Positions 44,527 to 54,531 of a stretch of 64,000 nucleotides of DNA are shown here, one piece after another. Where the stretch lies: the NCBI RefSeq assembly GCF_029626035.1, contig NZ_JARUBE010000003.1, forward strand, positions 2,108,001 to 2,172,000. Direction: 5' to 3'. Source of the DNA: Micromonospora sp. WMMD980. GTDB taxonomy: Bacteria; Actinomycetota; Actinomycetes; Mycobacteriales; Micromonosporaceae. The notes beneath the pieces are model-generated. The model worked only from the letters and a program-made list of their open reading frames with translations, was not told the DNA's origin and did no database searches. Both the position numbers and the translations under genes were made by a program. Position 1 is the stretch's first letter; each line of letters starts with the position of its first letter.

Positions 44527-46314
44527 TCAGCGGCCCGCGGCGTAGCCCTGGGCGCCTCGGGGGTTTGCGGCGGCCGACAGGACGCCGGTGCGCGGGTCGC
44601 GGGTCACCGCGCAGAGGCGGCCCAGGCTCCACGGGTCGGACCGGCGGACGAGGTGGCCCCTCGCGCGCAGGCCGATCAGCACCTCGGGGTCGAGGCGGTC
44701 CTCCACCACCAGGACGCCCGGCTCGACCTCGCGCGGATAGAACGACGCCGGCAGGCTGGTGGTGTGCCACGCCGGCGCGTCGATCGCCGCCTGCAACTCC
44801 TGCCCGCCGGCCAGGTGGCGCAGCAGGAACAGCAACTGCCACTGGTCCTGCTGGTCGCCGCCGGGCGTGCCGCAGGCCAGCACCGGCTCGCCGTCGCGCA
44901 GCACCAGCGTCGGGCTCAACGTGGTACGCGGACGCCGGCCCGGCCGCAGCGACGACGCGAGCCCCTCCTCCAGCCAGCACATCTGCAACCGGCTGCCCAG
45001 CGGGAAGCCCAACTCCGGGATGGTGGGCGAACTCTGCAACCAGCCGCCGCTCGGGGTGGCGGAGATGATGTTGCCCCACCGGTCGACCACGTCGACGTGG
45101 CAGGTGTCGCCGCGGGCCACCCCGTCGGCCCGCACCGTGGGCTCGCCCGTGGTCGGGTCCTGCGGGCCGGCCCGGCGGGCGGCGTGCGTGTGCAGGTGCG
45201 CCGGGAGCCGGGGTGGCGTGCCCGCCGGGCTGCCCGGGCGCAGCTCGGTCGACGCGCGCCCGCCGATCAACCCGGCCCGGGTGCGCGCGTACTCCGGCGA
45301 CAGCAGCGCCTCGCCCGGCACGTCGGTGTCGCCGTACCACGCCTCCCGGTCGGCGAACGCCAGTTTGAGCGCCTCGGCCTGGGCGTGGATGCCGTCCGCC
45401 GTGGACGGGTCGAGCACCCGAGGGTCGTCGAGCGCGTCGAGCGTCGCGAGCGTCTGCAGCAGCACCGGGCCCTGGCCCCAGAAACCGGCCTTCGCCACCG
45501 TGTGCCCGCGCCAGTCGAGCGTCACCGGTTCCTCCCAGCCGGCGGACCAGCCGGCCAGGTCGTCGCCGGTGAGCACGCCGGGATGCGGGCAGCCGCTGGA
45601 GTCCCGGAACGGCAGCCGGCTGAACCGATCGATCGCTTCCGCGACGAACCCCTCACGCCAGGCGTGCCGGGCCGCCTCGATCTGCGCCACCCGGTCCGCG
45701 CCGGCCGCCCGACCGGCGTCGACGAGGCGGCGCAGCGTCCGCGCGTACGCCGGGTTGGTGACCATCTCCCCCGGCGCGGGCGGGCGGCCGGCGCGCAGCC
45801 AGAGTCGCGCGGAGGTCGGCCAGTGCTCGGTGAACAGCGACCGGACCCGGTCGATGGTCTCCCCGGCGGCGCCGACCAGCGGATGGCCGGCGGCGGCGTA
45901 GCCGATCGCCGGCGCCAGCACCTCGTCGAGGGAGCGGGTGCCGTGATCGCGCAGCAGGAGCAGCCAGGCGTCCACCGCGCCGGGCACCACCGCGGCCAGC
46001 GGGCCGGAGCCGGGCACCAGATCCAGCCCGAGCGACCGGAAGTGCGCGATCGTGGCGCCGGCCGGGGCCGGGCCCTGGCCGCAGAGCACCCGAGGGGTGG
46101 GCTCGGCGGCCGTGGCCACGATCGCGGGCACCTCACCGGCCGGACCGTTGAGGTGCGGCTCGACCACGTGCAGCACGAACCCGGCGGCCACCGCGGCGTC
46201 GAAGGCGTTGCCGCCGCGCTCCAGCACGCCCATCGCGGACTGACTGGCCAGCCAGTGCGTCGAGGAGACCATGCCGAACGTGCCGCGCAGCGTGGGCCGG
46301 GTGGTGAACGTCAT
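44527..46314 (-). CDS. Gamma-glutamyltransferase family protein
   Basis: A protein of 595 aa without a signal peptide. It has the Ntn-hydrolase GGT pattern: an N-terminal SSTHWLASQSAMGVLERGGNAFDAA, then the autocleavage site RGDTCHVDVVD with T404 as predicted nucleophile of the small subunit, and later GTPGGDQQ. It should cleave or transfer gamma-glutamyl groups, for example of glutathione-like peptides. It is the last gene of an Opp/Dpp importer operon, so the imported peptides are probably its substrates. A TAGGAT box 8 nt before the ATG suggests an extra leaderless promoter. Confidence 0.88.
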   Translation of the reverse strand: MTFTTRPTLRGTFGMVSSTHWLASQSAMGVLERGGNAFDAAVAAGFVLHVVEPHLNGPAGEVPAIVATAAEPTPRVLCGQGPAPAGATIAHFRSLGLDLVPGSGPLAAVVPGAVDAWLLLLRDHGTRSLDEVLAPAIGYAAAGHPLVGAAGETIDRVRSLFTEHWPTSARLWLRAGRPPAPGEMVTNPAYARTLRRLVDAGRAAGADRVAQIEAARHAWREGFVAEAIDRFSRLPFRDSSGCPHPGVLTGDDLAGWSAGWEEPVTLDWRGHTVAKAGFWGQGPVLLQTLATLDALDDPRVLDPSTADGIHAQAEALKLAFADREAWYGDTDVPGEALLSPEYARTRAGLIGGRASTELRPGSPAGTPPRLPAHLHTHAARRAGPQDPTTGEPTVRADGVARGDTCHVDVVDRWGNIISATPSGGWLQSSPTIPELGFPLGSRLQMCWLEEGLASSLRPGRRPRTTLSPTLVLRDGEPVLACGTPGGDQQDQWQLLFLLRHLAGGQELQAAIDAPAWHTTSLPASFYPREVEPGVLVVEDRLDPEVLIGLRARGHLVRRSDPWSLGRLCAVTRDPRTGVLSAAANPRGAQGYAAGR

Positions 46315-46322
46315 CGCCGTCG

Positions 46323-46328
46323 ATCCTA
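46323..46328 (-). promoter_or_regulatory. Leaderless-type -10 box TAGGAT before the GGT gene
   Basis: TAGGAT on the minus strand is followed by 8 nt and the ATG at 46314. It overlaps the TAG stop codon of the upstream ATPase gene. No Shine-Dalgarno is present. Confidence 0.4.
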
Positions 46329-47312
46329 CGCCGGGTCGGCGGCCTCGCCGTGCAGCGGAAACAGGCAGGCGGCGTGCTGGTCGGGACCAACCTCGGTCAG
46401 GGCCGGATCGGTCTCGGCACACTCGGCGCGGGCACGCGGGCACCGGGTCCGGAACCGGCAGCCGCTGGGCGGGTCCACCGGGCTGGGAATGTCGCCGGAG
46501 AGCACGGTGCGGCGGCGTTCCCGCTCGACCCGCGGATCGGCCACCGGCACCGCCGACAGCAGCGCCGCCGTGTAGGGGTGCGCGGGCCGCCGGTAGATCC
46601 GCTCCGGCGGACCGGTCTCCACGATGCGGCCCAGGTACATCACCGCGATCCGGTCGCTCATGTGCTCGACCGCGGCCAGGTCGTGCGCGATGAACAGGTA
46701 GGTCAGGCCGAGGTCGCGTTGCAGGTGCCGGAGCAGGTTCATGATCTGTGCCTGCACGCTCAGGTCCAGCGAGGCGATCGGCTCGTCCAGGACGATCAGA
46801 TCCGGCTCGCCGGCCAGCGCGCGGGCCACCCCCACCCGCTGGCGCTGCCCGCCGGACAGCTCGTGCGGATGCCGGCCGGCGGTGTCCGCGCGCAGGCCGA
46901 CCAGGTCCAACAGCTCGGCCACCCGGTCCCGGCGGGCCGAGGCGGACCCGGCCAGCCGGTGCACGTGCAGCGGCTCGGCGATGCTGTCGCCGACCGTGCG
47001 GCGCGGATCGAGCGACGCCTGCGGGTCCTGGAAGACCATCGCCACGTGCCGGCGCATTCCGCGCAGGCGACGCCGGGACAGGCCGGTCACGTCGGCGCCG
47101 GCCACCCGGACGCGTCCGGCGGTCGGGTCGACCAGCCGCAACAGCGCCAGGCCGGCGGTCGACTTGCCGCTGCCCGACTCGCCGACCAGGCCGAGCGTCT
47201 CGCCCCGGCGCACCGCGAGGCTGACGCCGTCGACCGCGCGGACCACACCGGCCGGGGTCGGGAAGTGCACCATCAGCTCGTCCAGCTCGGCGACCACGTC
47301 CGCCGCTGTCAT
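46326..47312 (-). CDS. Opp/Dpp-type ABC transporter ATP-binding protein (DppF-like)
   Basis: A protein of 328 aa. It has Walker [11 protein letters not shown]-loop QDPQASLDP, signature [15 protein letters not shown] and Walker [13 protein letters not shown]. The C-terminal [14 protein letters not shown] is the usual cysteine cluster. The ATG at 47312 overlaps the previous ATPase stop by 4 nt; a longer frame to 47390 is not family-like. It pairs with the DppD-like ATPase. Confidence 0.92.
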   Translation of the reverse strand: MTAADVVAELDELMVHFPTPAGVVRAVDGVSLAVRRGETLGLVGESGSGKSTAGLALLRLVDPTAGRVRVAGADVTGLSRRRLRGMRRHVAMVFQDPQASLDPRRTVGDSIAEPLHVHRLAGSASARRDRVAELLDLVGLRADTAGRHPHELSGGQRQRVGVARALAGEPDLIVLDEPIASLDLSVQAQIMNLLRHLQRDLGLTYLFIAHDLAAVEHMSDRIAVMYLGRIVETGPPERIYRRPAHPYTAALLSAVPVADPRVERERRRTVLSGDIPSPVDPPSGCRFRTRCPRARAECAETDPALTEVGPDQHAACLFPLHGEAADPA

Positions 47313-48319
47313 GACGTCTCTCCCGGATAGAAGGTACGGACCGTGTGCCCGGGGCCGACCGGCGTCAACGGAGGCAGCTCGTGCCCGCACCGGGGGTCGG
47401 CGCGCACCGGGCAGCGTGGCCAGAACACGCAGCCCGGCGGCAGGTCAAGCGGGCTCGGTGGCGCACCCGGGATGGCCACCAGGTCCTCGCCCCGGCGCGC
47501 CGGGTCCGGTCGGGCCGCGAGCAGAGCCCGGGTGTACGGGTGCGACGGCGAGTCGAACACCGCGTCGACCGGGCCCTGCTCGACGATCCGGCCGCCGTAC
47601 ATCACCGCGACGGTGTCCGCGATGCCGGCGACCACGCCCAGGTCGTGGGTGACCCAGACGACCGCCGTGCCGAGCCGCTGCTGCAGGTCGGCGACCAGCT
47701 CGACGATCTGCGCCTGGGTGGTGACGTCGAGCGCGGTGGTCGGCTCGTCGGCGATCAGCAGGTCCGGCTCGCACGCCAGCGCCATGGCGATCACCACGCG
47801 CTGGCGCATGCCGCCGGAGAACTGGTGCGGGAACGCGTCCACCCGCTGCGCGGCGGACGGGATGCCGACCAGGTCGAGCAACTCCACCGCCCGCTCGCGG
47901 GCGGCGCGGCGGGTCAGCCCGAGATGCGCCTCGGCCGCCTCGGTGACCTGCCGGCCCACCGGCAGCACCGGGTTGAGCGACGTCATCGGGTCCTGGAACA
48001 CGAAACCGACGTGCCGGCCGCGCAGCCGGCGGCGGCGGTCCTCCGGCAGCGCGGTCAGCTCGGAGTCGAGCAGCCGCACCCGGCCGGTCACCGTCGCCGC
48101 CCGCGGCGCCAGCCCGGTCGCCGCGAGCAGGGTCATGCTCTTGCCGCTGCCGGACTCGCCGACCAGCGCGAACGTCTCCCCGGCCCGGACCTGCCAGGAC
48201 ACCCCGGCCACCGCGCGCGCCGGGCCACGCCGGGTGCCCACGGTGACGGTGAGGTCCTCGACGGAGAACACGGTCTTCCCGCTCGTGCCGGCATCGAGCC
48301 TGCTGATCTGCTCGCTCAT
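47309..48319 (-). CDS. Opp/Dpp-type ABC transporter ATP-binding protein (DppD-like)
   Basis: A protein of 336 aa. It has Walker [10 protein letters not shown], where the usual Thr after Ser is Met, signature [15 protein letters not shown] and Walker [13 protein letters not shown]. The C-terminal [16 protein letters not shown] is the cysteine cluster. It overlaps the permease stop by 4 nt and continues the coupled run of the operon. Confidence 0.92.
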   Translation of the reverse strand: MSEQISRLDAGTSGKTVFSVEDLTVTVGTRRGPARAVAGVSWQVRAGETFALVGESGSGKSMTLLAATGLAPRAATVTGRVRLLDSELTALPEDRRRRLRGRHVGFVFQDPMTSLNPVLPVGRQVTEAAEAHLGLTRRAARERAVELLDLVGIPSAAQRVDAFPHQFSGGMRQRVVIAMALACEPDLLIADEPTTALDVTTQAQIVELVADLQQRLGTAVVWVTHDLGVVAGIADTVAVMYGGRIVEQGPVDAVFDSPSHPYTRALLAARPDPARRGEDLVAIPGAPPSPLDLPPGCVFWPRCPVRADPRCGHELPPLTPVGPGHTVRTFYPGETS

Positions 48320-49197
48320 GGGGTGCTCCTGCGGGCCTCGCTGACGGTGAGCTGACGCGGGTCGAGCACGTCGCGCAGCGCGTCGCCGACCAGGTTGAAG
48401 GCGAGCACGGTCAGGAAGATGGCCGCGCCCGGGAACACGCCCAGCCACCAGGCGTCGGTGACGAAGCCGCGCCCGTCGAACAGCATCCGCCCCCAGGCCG
48501 GCGCCGGCGGTTGGATGCCCAGGCCGAGGAAGGACAGCGCCGCCTCGGACAGGATGGCGAACGCCAGCGACAGCGACGTCTGCACGATCAGCGGCGCGGC
48601 GATGTTGGGCAGCACGTGCCGGCGCATGATGCGCAGGTCGGACGCGCCGATGGAGACGGCGGCCCGGACGAAGACCTGCTCGCGTACGGACAGCACGCCG
48701 GCGCGGGTGATCCGGGCGAAGATGGGTGTGTAGACCACGCCGATGGCGACCATGGCGGTGAGCAGGCCGGGGCCGAGCACCGCCACGATGGCCACCGCCA
48801 GCAGCAGCACCGGGAACGCGAACAGCACGTCCATGCAGCGCATCAGCACGCTGTCCAGCCAGCCCCGGTAGTAGCCGGCGAACAGCCCGAGCGTCACGCC
48901 GGCGACCAGCGCGATGCCGACACTGACCACGCCGACCTCCAGCGACACGCGGGCCGCGACCAGCACCCGGCTGAGCACGTCACGGCCCAGCTCGTCGGTG
49001 CCGAACAGGTGCGCCCCGCTCGGCGGTCGCAGCATCGCGTCCACGTCGACGTCGTTGACCCCGGCCGGGGCGAGCCACGGACCGGCGACGCCCACCACGA
49101 CCAGCAGCAGCAGCACGAGCGCCCCGCCGACCGCGAGCGGGTCGCGCCGCAGCGCGTCCAGGACTCGGCGGCCGGTGCTCTCCGCTCCGCCGCTCAC
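48316..49197 (-). CDS. Opp/Dpp-type ABC transporter permease (DppC-like)
   Basis: A protein of 293 aa with six predicted helices, the family segment [20 protein letters not shown] and the EAA loop [20 protein letters not shown]. It starts with GTG inside the DppB-like stop codon (GTGA). It forms the channel for the peptide substrate. Confidence 0.92.
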   Translation of the reverse strand: MSGGAESTGRRVLDALRRDPLAVGGALVLLLLVVVGVAGPWLAPAGVNDVDVDAMLRPPSGAHLFGTDELGRDVLSRVLVAARVSLEVGVVSVGIALVAGVTLGLFAGYYRGWLDSVLMRCMDVLFAFPVLLLAVAIVAVLGPGLLTAMVAIGVVYTPIFARITRAGVLSVREQVFVRAAVSIGASDLRIMRRHVLPNIAAPLIVQTSLSLAFAILSEAALSFLGLGIQPPAPAWGRMLFDGRGFVTDAWWLGVFPGAAIFLTVLAFNLVGDALRDVLDPRQLTVSEARRSTP

Positions 49198-50138
49198 TTG
49201 ACCGTGATCCTCGGGTCGAGGCGGGCGTAGAGAATGTCCACCAGCAGGTTGACCAGCAGGAACAGCGCCGCGACGAGCAGCACCGCGCCCTGCAGGACGG
49301 GATAGTCGCGGGCCTGCACGGCGTCGAAGGTGAGCCGCCCGATCCCCGGCCAGGCGAACAGCACCTCGATCACGATCACGCCGCCGAGCAGGCTGGCCAA
49401 CTGCACCGCGACCACGGTGACCACCGGGATCAGCGCGTTGCGCAGCACGTGCCGCAGGATCACCACCCGGTTGCGCAGCCCCTTCGCCTCGGCGGTGCGC
49501 ACGTAGTCGGCGGAGAGGACCTCCAGCACCGAGGAGCGGATGAACCGGGTGAGGATCGACGCGGTGACCAGGCCGACGGTCACCGCCGGCAGGGCCACGT
49601 GGCTGGCCCACCGGCCGGGGTCCTCGGTCAGCGCCACGTAGCCCGACGGTGGCAGCCAGCCCAGCACGCCGGCGAAGAGGATGATCCCCATGATGCCCAT
49701 CCAGAAGTCGGGCACCGAGACGCCGAACTGGCTGAACACGCGCGCCGCGTGGTCGACCGCCGAGCCGCTGCGCACCGCCGCGACGATGCCCAGCGGGAAC
49801 GCCACCAGCAGGGCGAACAGCACCGCGGTGACGGCCAGCGACAGCGTCGCGGGCAGCCGTTCCAGCACGATCCGGCTGACCGGCTGGCCGGTGCGGAAGC
49901 TGACCCCGAGATCACCGGTGAGGGCGTGGCCGAGATAGCTGGCGTACTGCACCGGCAGCGGCTGGTCGAGGCCGGCGCGGGAGCGCAGCGCCTCGTACGT
50001 CTGCGGGTCGAACCGGGTGCCGAGGGCCACCCGGACCGGGTCGCCCGGGACCAGTTGCAGCAGCAGGAAGACCACCAGGGTCACCCCGAGCAGCACGACC
50101 GCCGACTGGAGGACCCGCCGCAGGACGAAGCGGGTCAC
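49194..50138 (-). CDS. Opp/Dpp-type ABC transporter permease (DppB-like)
   Basis: A protein of 314 aa with the N-terminus RFVLRRVLQSAVVLLGVTLV, the GDP motif QLVPGDPVRVALG and the EAA loop YVRTAEAKGLRNRVVILRHV. Six membrane helices are expected. The GTG start overlaps the binding-protein stop by 4 nt. Confidence 0.92.
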   Translation of the reverse strand: MTRFVLRRVLQSAVVLLGVTLVVFLLLQLVPGDPVRVALGTRFDPQTYEALRSRAGLDQPLPVQYASYLGHALTGDLGVSFRTGQPVSRIVLERLPATLSLAVTAVLFALLVAFPLGIVAAVRSGSAVDHAARVFSQFGVSVPDFWMGIMGIILFAGVLGWLPPSGYVALTEDPGRWASHVALPAVTVGLVTASILTRFIRSSVLEVLSADYVRTAEAKGLRNRVVILRHVLRNALIPVVTVVAVQLASLLGGVIVIEVLFAWPGIGRLTFDAVQARDYPVLQGAVLLVAALFLLVNLLVDILYARLDPRITVK

Positions 50139-51673
50139 TTGCCGAGGGCGACCGAGCGGAACCGGATCGCCCGGTCGCTGCGGACGTCGTAGCCGGAGAC
50201 CTTCTTCGACCAGCCCTGCACCACGTCGGGGTTGTAGAGGTAGAGGTAGCTGGCGTCGTCGACGATCAGCTTCGCCGCCTGCTCGTACGCCTGCTTGCGG
50301 GCGTTCTGGTCGGTCTCGGTGCGGGCGGCGTCGAGCAGCTTGTCCACCGCCGGGTTGGCGTACTTGTGGAAGTTGAACGTGCCGCCGCTGTGGTGCTGGG
50401 CGTAGTAGAACTCGTCCGGGTCGACGTTGCCCAGCCAGCCGAGCATGAACCCGTCGAAGTTGCCCTTCGCCTGCTCGTCGAGCCACTGGGCGAAGTCCAG
50501 CGTACGGATCTTCACGGTGATCCCGACGTCCTTGAGCTGCGCGGCGATCACCTGGGCGGCGGTGACCGTCTCCGGGTATTCACTGGTGACCATCAGGTCC
50601 ATGGTGAGGTTGCCGACGCCGGCCTGGCCGAGCATCTGCTTGGCCTTGGCCGGGTCGTGCGAGTAGGGCGCGTAGTCGTAGTAGAACGCGCTGTTCTTCG
50701 GGATGGCGGTCTGGTTGACCGTGGCGAGACCGAACTTGGCCGCCTTGGTGATCGCCTCCCGGTCCAGGGCGTAGCCGATCGCGCGCCGGACCTCGGGGTT
50801 GTCGAACGGCTTGCGGGCCTCGTTGAGCGCCACGTACCAGTAGTCGGTCGACGGCGCCGACTTCACCACCGGGTCGTCGCCGTCCTGCAACGACTTCACC
50901 TGCTGCGGCGGCAGGTTGTCGGTCCACTGGACCTGGCCGCTGCGCAGGTTCTGCAGCGCCACGGTGGGGTCCTTGACGAAGGTGAAGGTGACGCCGTCGA
51001 GCTTCGGCTTGTCGCCCCAGTAGGAGTCGTTGCGGACCAGCTTGATGCTGTCGCCGGAGGTGTAGCCGGCCACCTTGAACGGGCCGCTGCCCACCGGCGC
51101 GGTCTTGACCTTGCCGGACTCCACGTTGGACTTCTCGACGATCGCCACGCCCTTGAAGCCGCCGAGGTTGGCCAGCAGGTTGGGCGTGGGCGCGCTGAGC
51201 GTCACCACGACGGTGGTCGGGTCGGGGCCGGTCACCGACTTGACGGTGGCGAACTTGTAGGCGGTGTTCAGCTTCTGCTTGATGATCCGCTCGTAGGAGT
51301 AGACGACGTCCTCCGAGGTCAGCGGCGACCCGTCGGAGAACGTCACCCCGTCGCGCAGGGTGAACGTCCAGGTGAGCTGGTCGTCGCTGGTGGTCCACTT
51401 GGTGGCCAGGGACGGCACCATCTTCAGGTCGGCGTCCGGCTCGACCAGGGTGTCGTAGACGTTCTCCAACACCTGGAAGCTGTAGTAGGCCGAGGTCTTG
51501 TGCGGGTCGAGCTGGTCCGGTTCGCCGCCGATCGCGGCGTTGAGGACGCCCCCCGCGCCTCCGGCACTGCCGCCGTCGCCGACGTCGACGCTCTCGCCGC
51601 CGGTGCATCCGGACAGGACACCGACCGCGAGGGTGAGTGCCGCGCCGATCACGCCGAGCTTGTTCCTGGACAT
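50135..51673 (-). CDS. Opp/Dpp-type ABC transporter substrate-binding lipoprotein
   Basis: A protein of 512 aa. The lipobox LSGC places the lipidated cysteine at C23. The family 5 binding-protein pattern includes GGEPDQLDPHKTSAYYS, the SDGSPLTSEDVVYSYERI segment and RRAIGYALDREAI. It is the first gene of a six-gene operon (binding protein, two permeases, two ATPases, GGT-family enzyme) in which the transporter genes overlap by 4 nt. The enzyme at the end of the operon points to gamma-glutamyl peptides or glutathione, comparable in layout to the E. coli gsi locus; this is inference. Confidence 0.9.
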   Translation of the reverse strand: MSRNKLGVIGAALTLAVGVLSGCTGGESVDVGDGGSAGGAGGVLNAAIGGEPDQLDPHKTSAYYSFQVLENVYDTLVEPDADLKMVPSLATKWTTSDDQLTWTFTLRDGVTFSDGSPLTSEDVVYSYERIIKQKLNTAYKFATVKSVTGPDPTTVVVTLSAPTPNLLANLGGFKGVAIVEKSNVESGKVKTAPVGSGPFKVAGYTSGDSIKLVRNDSYWGDKPKLDGVTFTFVKDPTVALQNLRSGQVQWTDNLPPQQVKSLQDGDDPVVKSAPSTDYWYVALNEARKPFDNPEVRRAIGYALDREAITKAAKFGLATVNQTAIPKNSAFYYDYAPYSHDPAKAKQMLGQAGVGNLTMDLMVTSEYPETVTAAQVIAAQLKDVGITVKIRTLDFAQWLDEQAKGNFDGFMLGWLGNVDPDEFYYAQHHSGGTFNFHKYANPAVDKLLDAARTETDQNARKQAYEQAAKLIVDDASYLYLYNPDVVQGWSKKVSGYDVRSDRAIRFRSVALGK

Positions 51674-51840
51674 TGGCCCCCCTGCCGCTTTCCGAACAAA
51701 AGAAAGTTTCGGCCACTCTTCTCGCCGAGCGGGATGATGTCAAACGAATCGAGCCGAATCGACTGGTCGAGCGCGGTTGCCGGCCGCCGCTGAACGGTGG
51801 TTCAATCCACCTTCCGCCACCGCGTGCTGGGAGTGCCGCC

Positions 51841-53469
51841 GTGACCACACACGAGGTCGTCAACCAGGTCCCACCGCTGGTCGGCCACGACACCGCCGAC
51901 GACCCGGCGCTGCTCGACGGCCTGGCCCGCGAGGGCGCCGGCTGGGCCGCCGCCGGGCTGCACGACCTGGGCCGGCTGGCCGGCGGCGAGGCGGCCGCCG
52001 AGCACGGCCGGCTCGCCAACGAGCACCCGCCGGTGCTGCGCACCCACGACCGGTACGGCCACCGCGTCGACGAGGTGGAGTTCCATCCGTCCTGGCACGA
52101 GCTGATGCGCACCGCGGTCGGGCACGGCCTGCACGCCGCGCCGTGGGCCGACGACCGGGCCGGCACGCACGTGGCCCGCGCCGCCGGCTTCTACGTCTGG
52201 CGGCCCGACGCCGGCCACGGCTGCCCGATCTCGATGACCTACGCGGCGGTGCCGGCGCTGCGGCACAGCCCCGAGCTGGCCGCGCGCTACGAGCCGCTGC
52301 TCACCAGCACCGAGTACGACTTCGGGCTGCGCCCGCCGACCGGCAAGCGCGGCCTGCTGGCCGGCATGTCGATGACCGAGAAGCAGGGCGGCTCGGACGT
52401 GCGCGCCAACACCACCACCGCCCGGCCCGAGCCCGACGGCAGCTACCGGCTGCTCGGGCACAAGTGGTTCACCTCCGCGCCGATGTGCGACCTGTTCCTC
52501 ACGCTCGCCCAGGCGCCGGGCGGGCTCACCTGCTTCCTGGTCCCCCGGGTGCTGCCCGACGGCGCCCGTAACCCGATGCGGCTGATGCGGCTGAAGGACA
52601 AGCTCGGCAACCGCTCCAACGCCTCCGCCGAGGTCGAGTACGAGCACGCGGTGGCGTGGCGCGTCGGCGACGAGGGTCGGGGCGTACGCACCATCATCGA
52701 CATGGTCAACCTGACCCGGCTGGACTGCGTGATCGGCGCGGCGGCCGGCATGCGTCAGGGCGTCACCACTGCCGTGCACCACACCACCCACCGGCGGGCG
52801 TTCGGCCGCTACCTGGCCGACCAGCCGTTGATGCGCAACGTGCTGGCCGACCTGGCGGTGGAGTCCGAGGCGGCCACCGTGCTGATGATGCGGCTGGCCG
52901 GCGCGACCGACCGGTCGGCGCGGGGCGACGCCGGCGAGACCGCGTTCAAGCGGCTCGCCCTGGCCGTCGGCAAGTACTGGGTGTGCAAGCGCTGGCCGGG
53001 GCACGCCGCCGAGGCCCTGGAGTGCCTGGGCGGCAACGGCTACGTCGAGGAGTCCGGCATGCCGCGGCTGTTCCGCGAGTCGCCGCTGAACTCGATCTGG
53101 GAGGGCTCCGGCAACGTCGCCGCGCTGGACGTGCTGCGCGCGCTCACCCGCGAGCCGCAGGTGCTGGCCGCGTACGAGGCGGAGGTGGCCGCCGCCGCCG
53201 GCGCGGATCCGCGCCTCGACGCCGCGGTCCGGCGGGTGCGCGACGAACTGGCCGACCCGGGTGACCTGGAGTTGCGGGCCCGGCGGGTGGTGGAACGCCT
53301 CGCGCTGGTGCTGCAGGGCGCGCTGCTGGTCCGCCACGGCCACCCCGCCGTCGCCGACGCGTTCTGCGCGGCGCGCCTCGACGGCGACCACGGCCAGGCG
53401 TACGGGACGCTCCCCGCCGGGGTCGACCTCGCCGCGATCATCGACCGGGCCACCCCGAAGGTCGGCTGA
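51841..53469 (+). CDS. AidB-like acyl-CoA dehydrogenase
   Basis: A protein of 542 aa, matching the long AidB subgroup (ordinary acyl-CoA dehydrogenases are near 380). Visible motifs are GMSMTEKQGGSDVRANTT for FAD contact, HKWFTSAPMCDLFL, and the C-terminal LGGNGYVEESGMPRLFRESP plus NSIWEGSGNV. AidB binds FAD and DNA and responds to alkylation stress in E. coli; its enzymatic role is weak. A C-terminal extension beyond residue 440 is typical. The GTG start has GGGAG upstream. It is divergent from the peptide importer and 2 bp ahead of the MOSC gene. Confidence 0.9.
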   Translation: MTTHEVVNQVPPLVGHDTADDPALLDGLAREGAGWAAAGLHDLGRLAGGEAAAEHGRLANEHPPVLRTHDRYGHRVDEVEFHPSWHELMRTAVGHGLHAAPWADDRAGTHVARAAGFYVWRPDAGHGCPISMTYAAVPALRHSPELAARYEPLLTSTEYDFGLRPPTGKRGLLAGMSMTEKQGGSDVRANTTTARPEPDGSYRLLGHKWFTSAPMCDLFLTLAQAPGGLTCFLVPRVLPDGARNPMRLMRLKDKLGNRSNASAEVEYEHAVAWRVGDEGRGVRTIIDMVNLTRLDCVIGAAAGMRQGVTTAVHHTTHRRAFGRYLADQPLMRNVLADLAVESEAATVLMMRLAGATDRSARGDAGETAFKRLALAVGKYWVCKRWPGHAAEALECLGGNGYVEESGMPRLFRESPLNSIWEGSGNVAALDVLRALTREPQVLAAYEAEVAAAAGADPRLDAAVRRVRDELADPGDLELRARRVVERLALVLQGALLVRHGHPAVADAFCAARLDGDHGQAYGTLPAGVDLAAIIDRATPKVG

Positions 53470-53471
53470 GC

Positions 53472-54293
53472 GTGCGACTCGTCTCGACGCACGTCCACCC
53501 GGTGAAGTCCCTCGCCGGGGTGGACGTCGACCACGCCACGGTCGAGCCGTGGGGGCTGCGCCACGACCGGCGCTGGGTGCTCCTGCAACCCGACGGCGCG
53601 GTGCTGACCGCCCGCACCGCGCCCCGGATGCTCGGCCTGACCGCCACGCCCGGGACCGGGTCGATCACGCTCACCGACCGGCACGGCGCGTCGCTGACCG
53701 TGACCAAGCCGGTGGCCGGGCCACCGGCCGGCACCACGCTGTCCCGGCTGGACACGCTGCGGCTGGCCGCCGGTGAGGCGCACGACTGGCTCTCCGACCG
53801 GCTGGGCCAGCGGGTGCGGCTGGGCTGGCTGGACGACCCGCGACGCCGGCCGGTCTCCGCCGCGCACGGCGGCCGACCGGGTGACCCGCTGAACCTCTCC
53901 GACGCCGGCCCGCTGCTGCTCGCCACGCTGCCGTCGCTACGCCGCCTGCGTGACTGGATCGTCGAGGGCGCGCTGGAGCGGGGCGAGCCGGCGCCGGACC
54001 CGCTGCCGATGGCGCGGTTCCGCCCCACCGTCGTCCTCGACGGGCCGGTCGAGCCGTTCGCCGAGGACGGCTGGACCCGGGTCCGGATCGGCGCGGCCGA
54101 CTTCCGGGTCGCCGAACGCTGCGACCGCTGCCAGCTCACCCTGATCGACCCGGAGACCCTCACCCGAGGCAAGGAGCCGATCCGCACGTTGGCGCGGCAC
54201 CGGCGGCAGGACGGGAAGACCTGGTTCGGGATCCGGCTGATCCCGGTGACCACCGGGGAGATCGCCGTCGGCGACCCGGTGGTCGCCGGCTGA
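53472..54293 (+). CDS. MOSC domain protein (molybdenum cofactor-binding fold)
   Basis: A protein of 273 aa. An N-terminal beta-barrel domain (1-115, with HPVKSLAGVDVDHATVEPWG and DRRWVLLQPDG) precedes the MOSC domain (about 125-270). The conserved Cys region is CDRCQLTLIDPETL. This layout is that of YcbX and mARC-like proteins, which reduce N-hydroxylated compounds with molybdenum cofactor. The gene is 2 bp after the AidB-like gene and probably in the same transcript. Confidence 0.88.
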   Translation: MRLVSTHVHPVKSLAGVDVDHATVEPWGLRHDRRWVLLQPDGAVLTARTAPRMLGLTATPGTGSITLTDRHGASLTVTKPVAGPPAGTTLSRLDTLRLAAGEAHDWLSDRLGQRVRLGWLDDPRRRPVSAAHGGRPGDPLNLSDAGPLLLATLPSLRRLRDWIVEGALERGEPAPDPLPMARFRPTVVLDGPVEPFAEDGWTRVRIGAADFRVAERCDRCQLTLIDPETLTRGKEPIRTLARHRRQDGKTWFGIRLIPVTTGEIAVGDPVVAG

Positions 54294-54531
54294 CGGCGGT
54301 GGCCGGCCGGCGCGGTCGCCACGGTCAGCGCGGCGGTGGCGACCGGCACCAGCGTCAGCGTCGTCAGGTCGCGCATCGGCAGGCTCCTCCCCGCGCGCCG
54401 GGCGCCGGTGCCGCTCCCTCGCTGACCAGGATCGAGATCCTCCACGACACCGCACGCCGGCACCGGACGGCGATCGCTCGCCGGGTCACCCCCGTTCGAC
54501 CCGGACGCTACCGACGGTCGCTAAGAATCCG

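Noticed and set aside
51637..51840. 68-codon N-terminal extension of the AidB-like gene
   Set aside because: It runs through the divergent promoter region; the GTG at 51841 gives the usual start.
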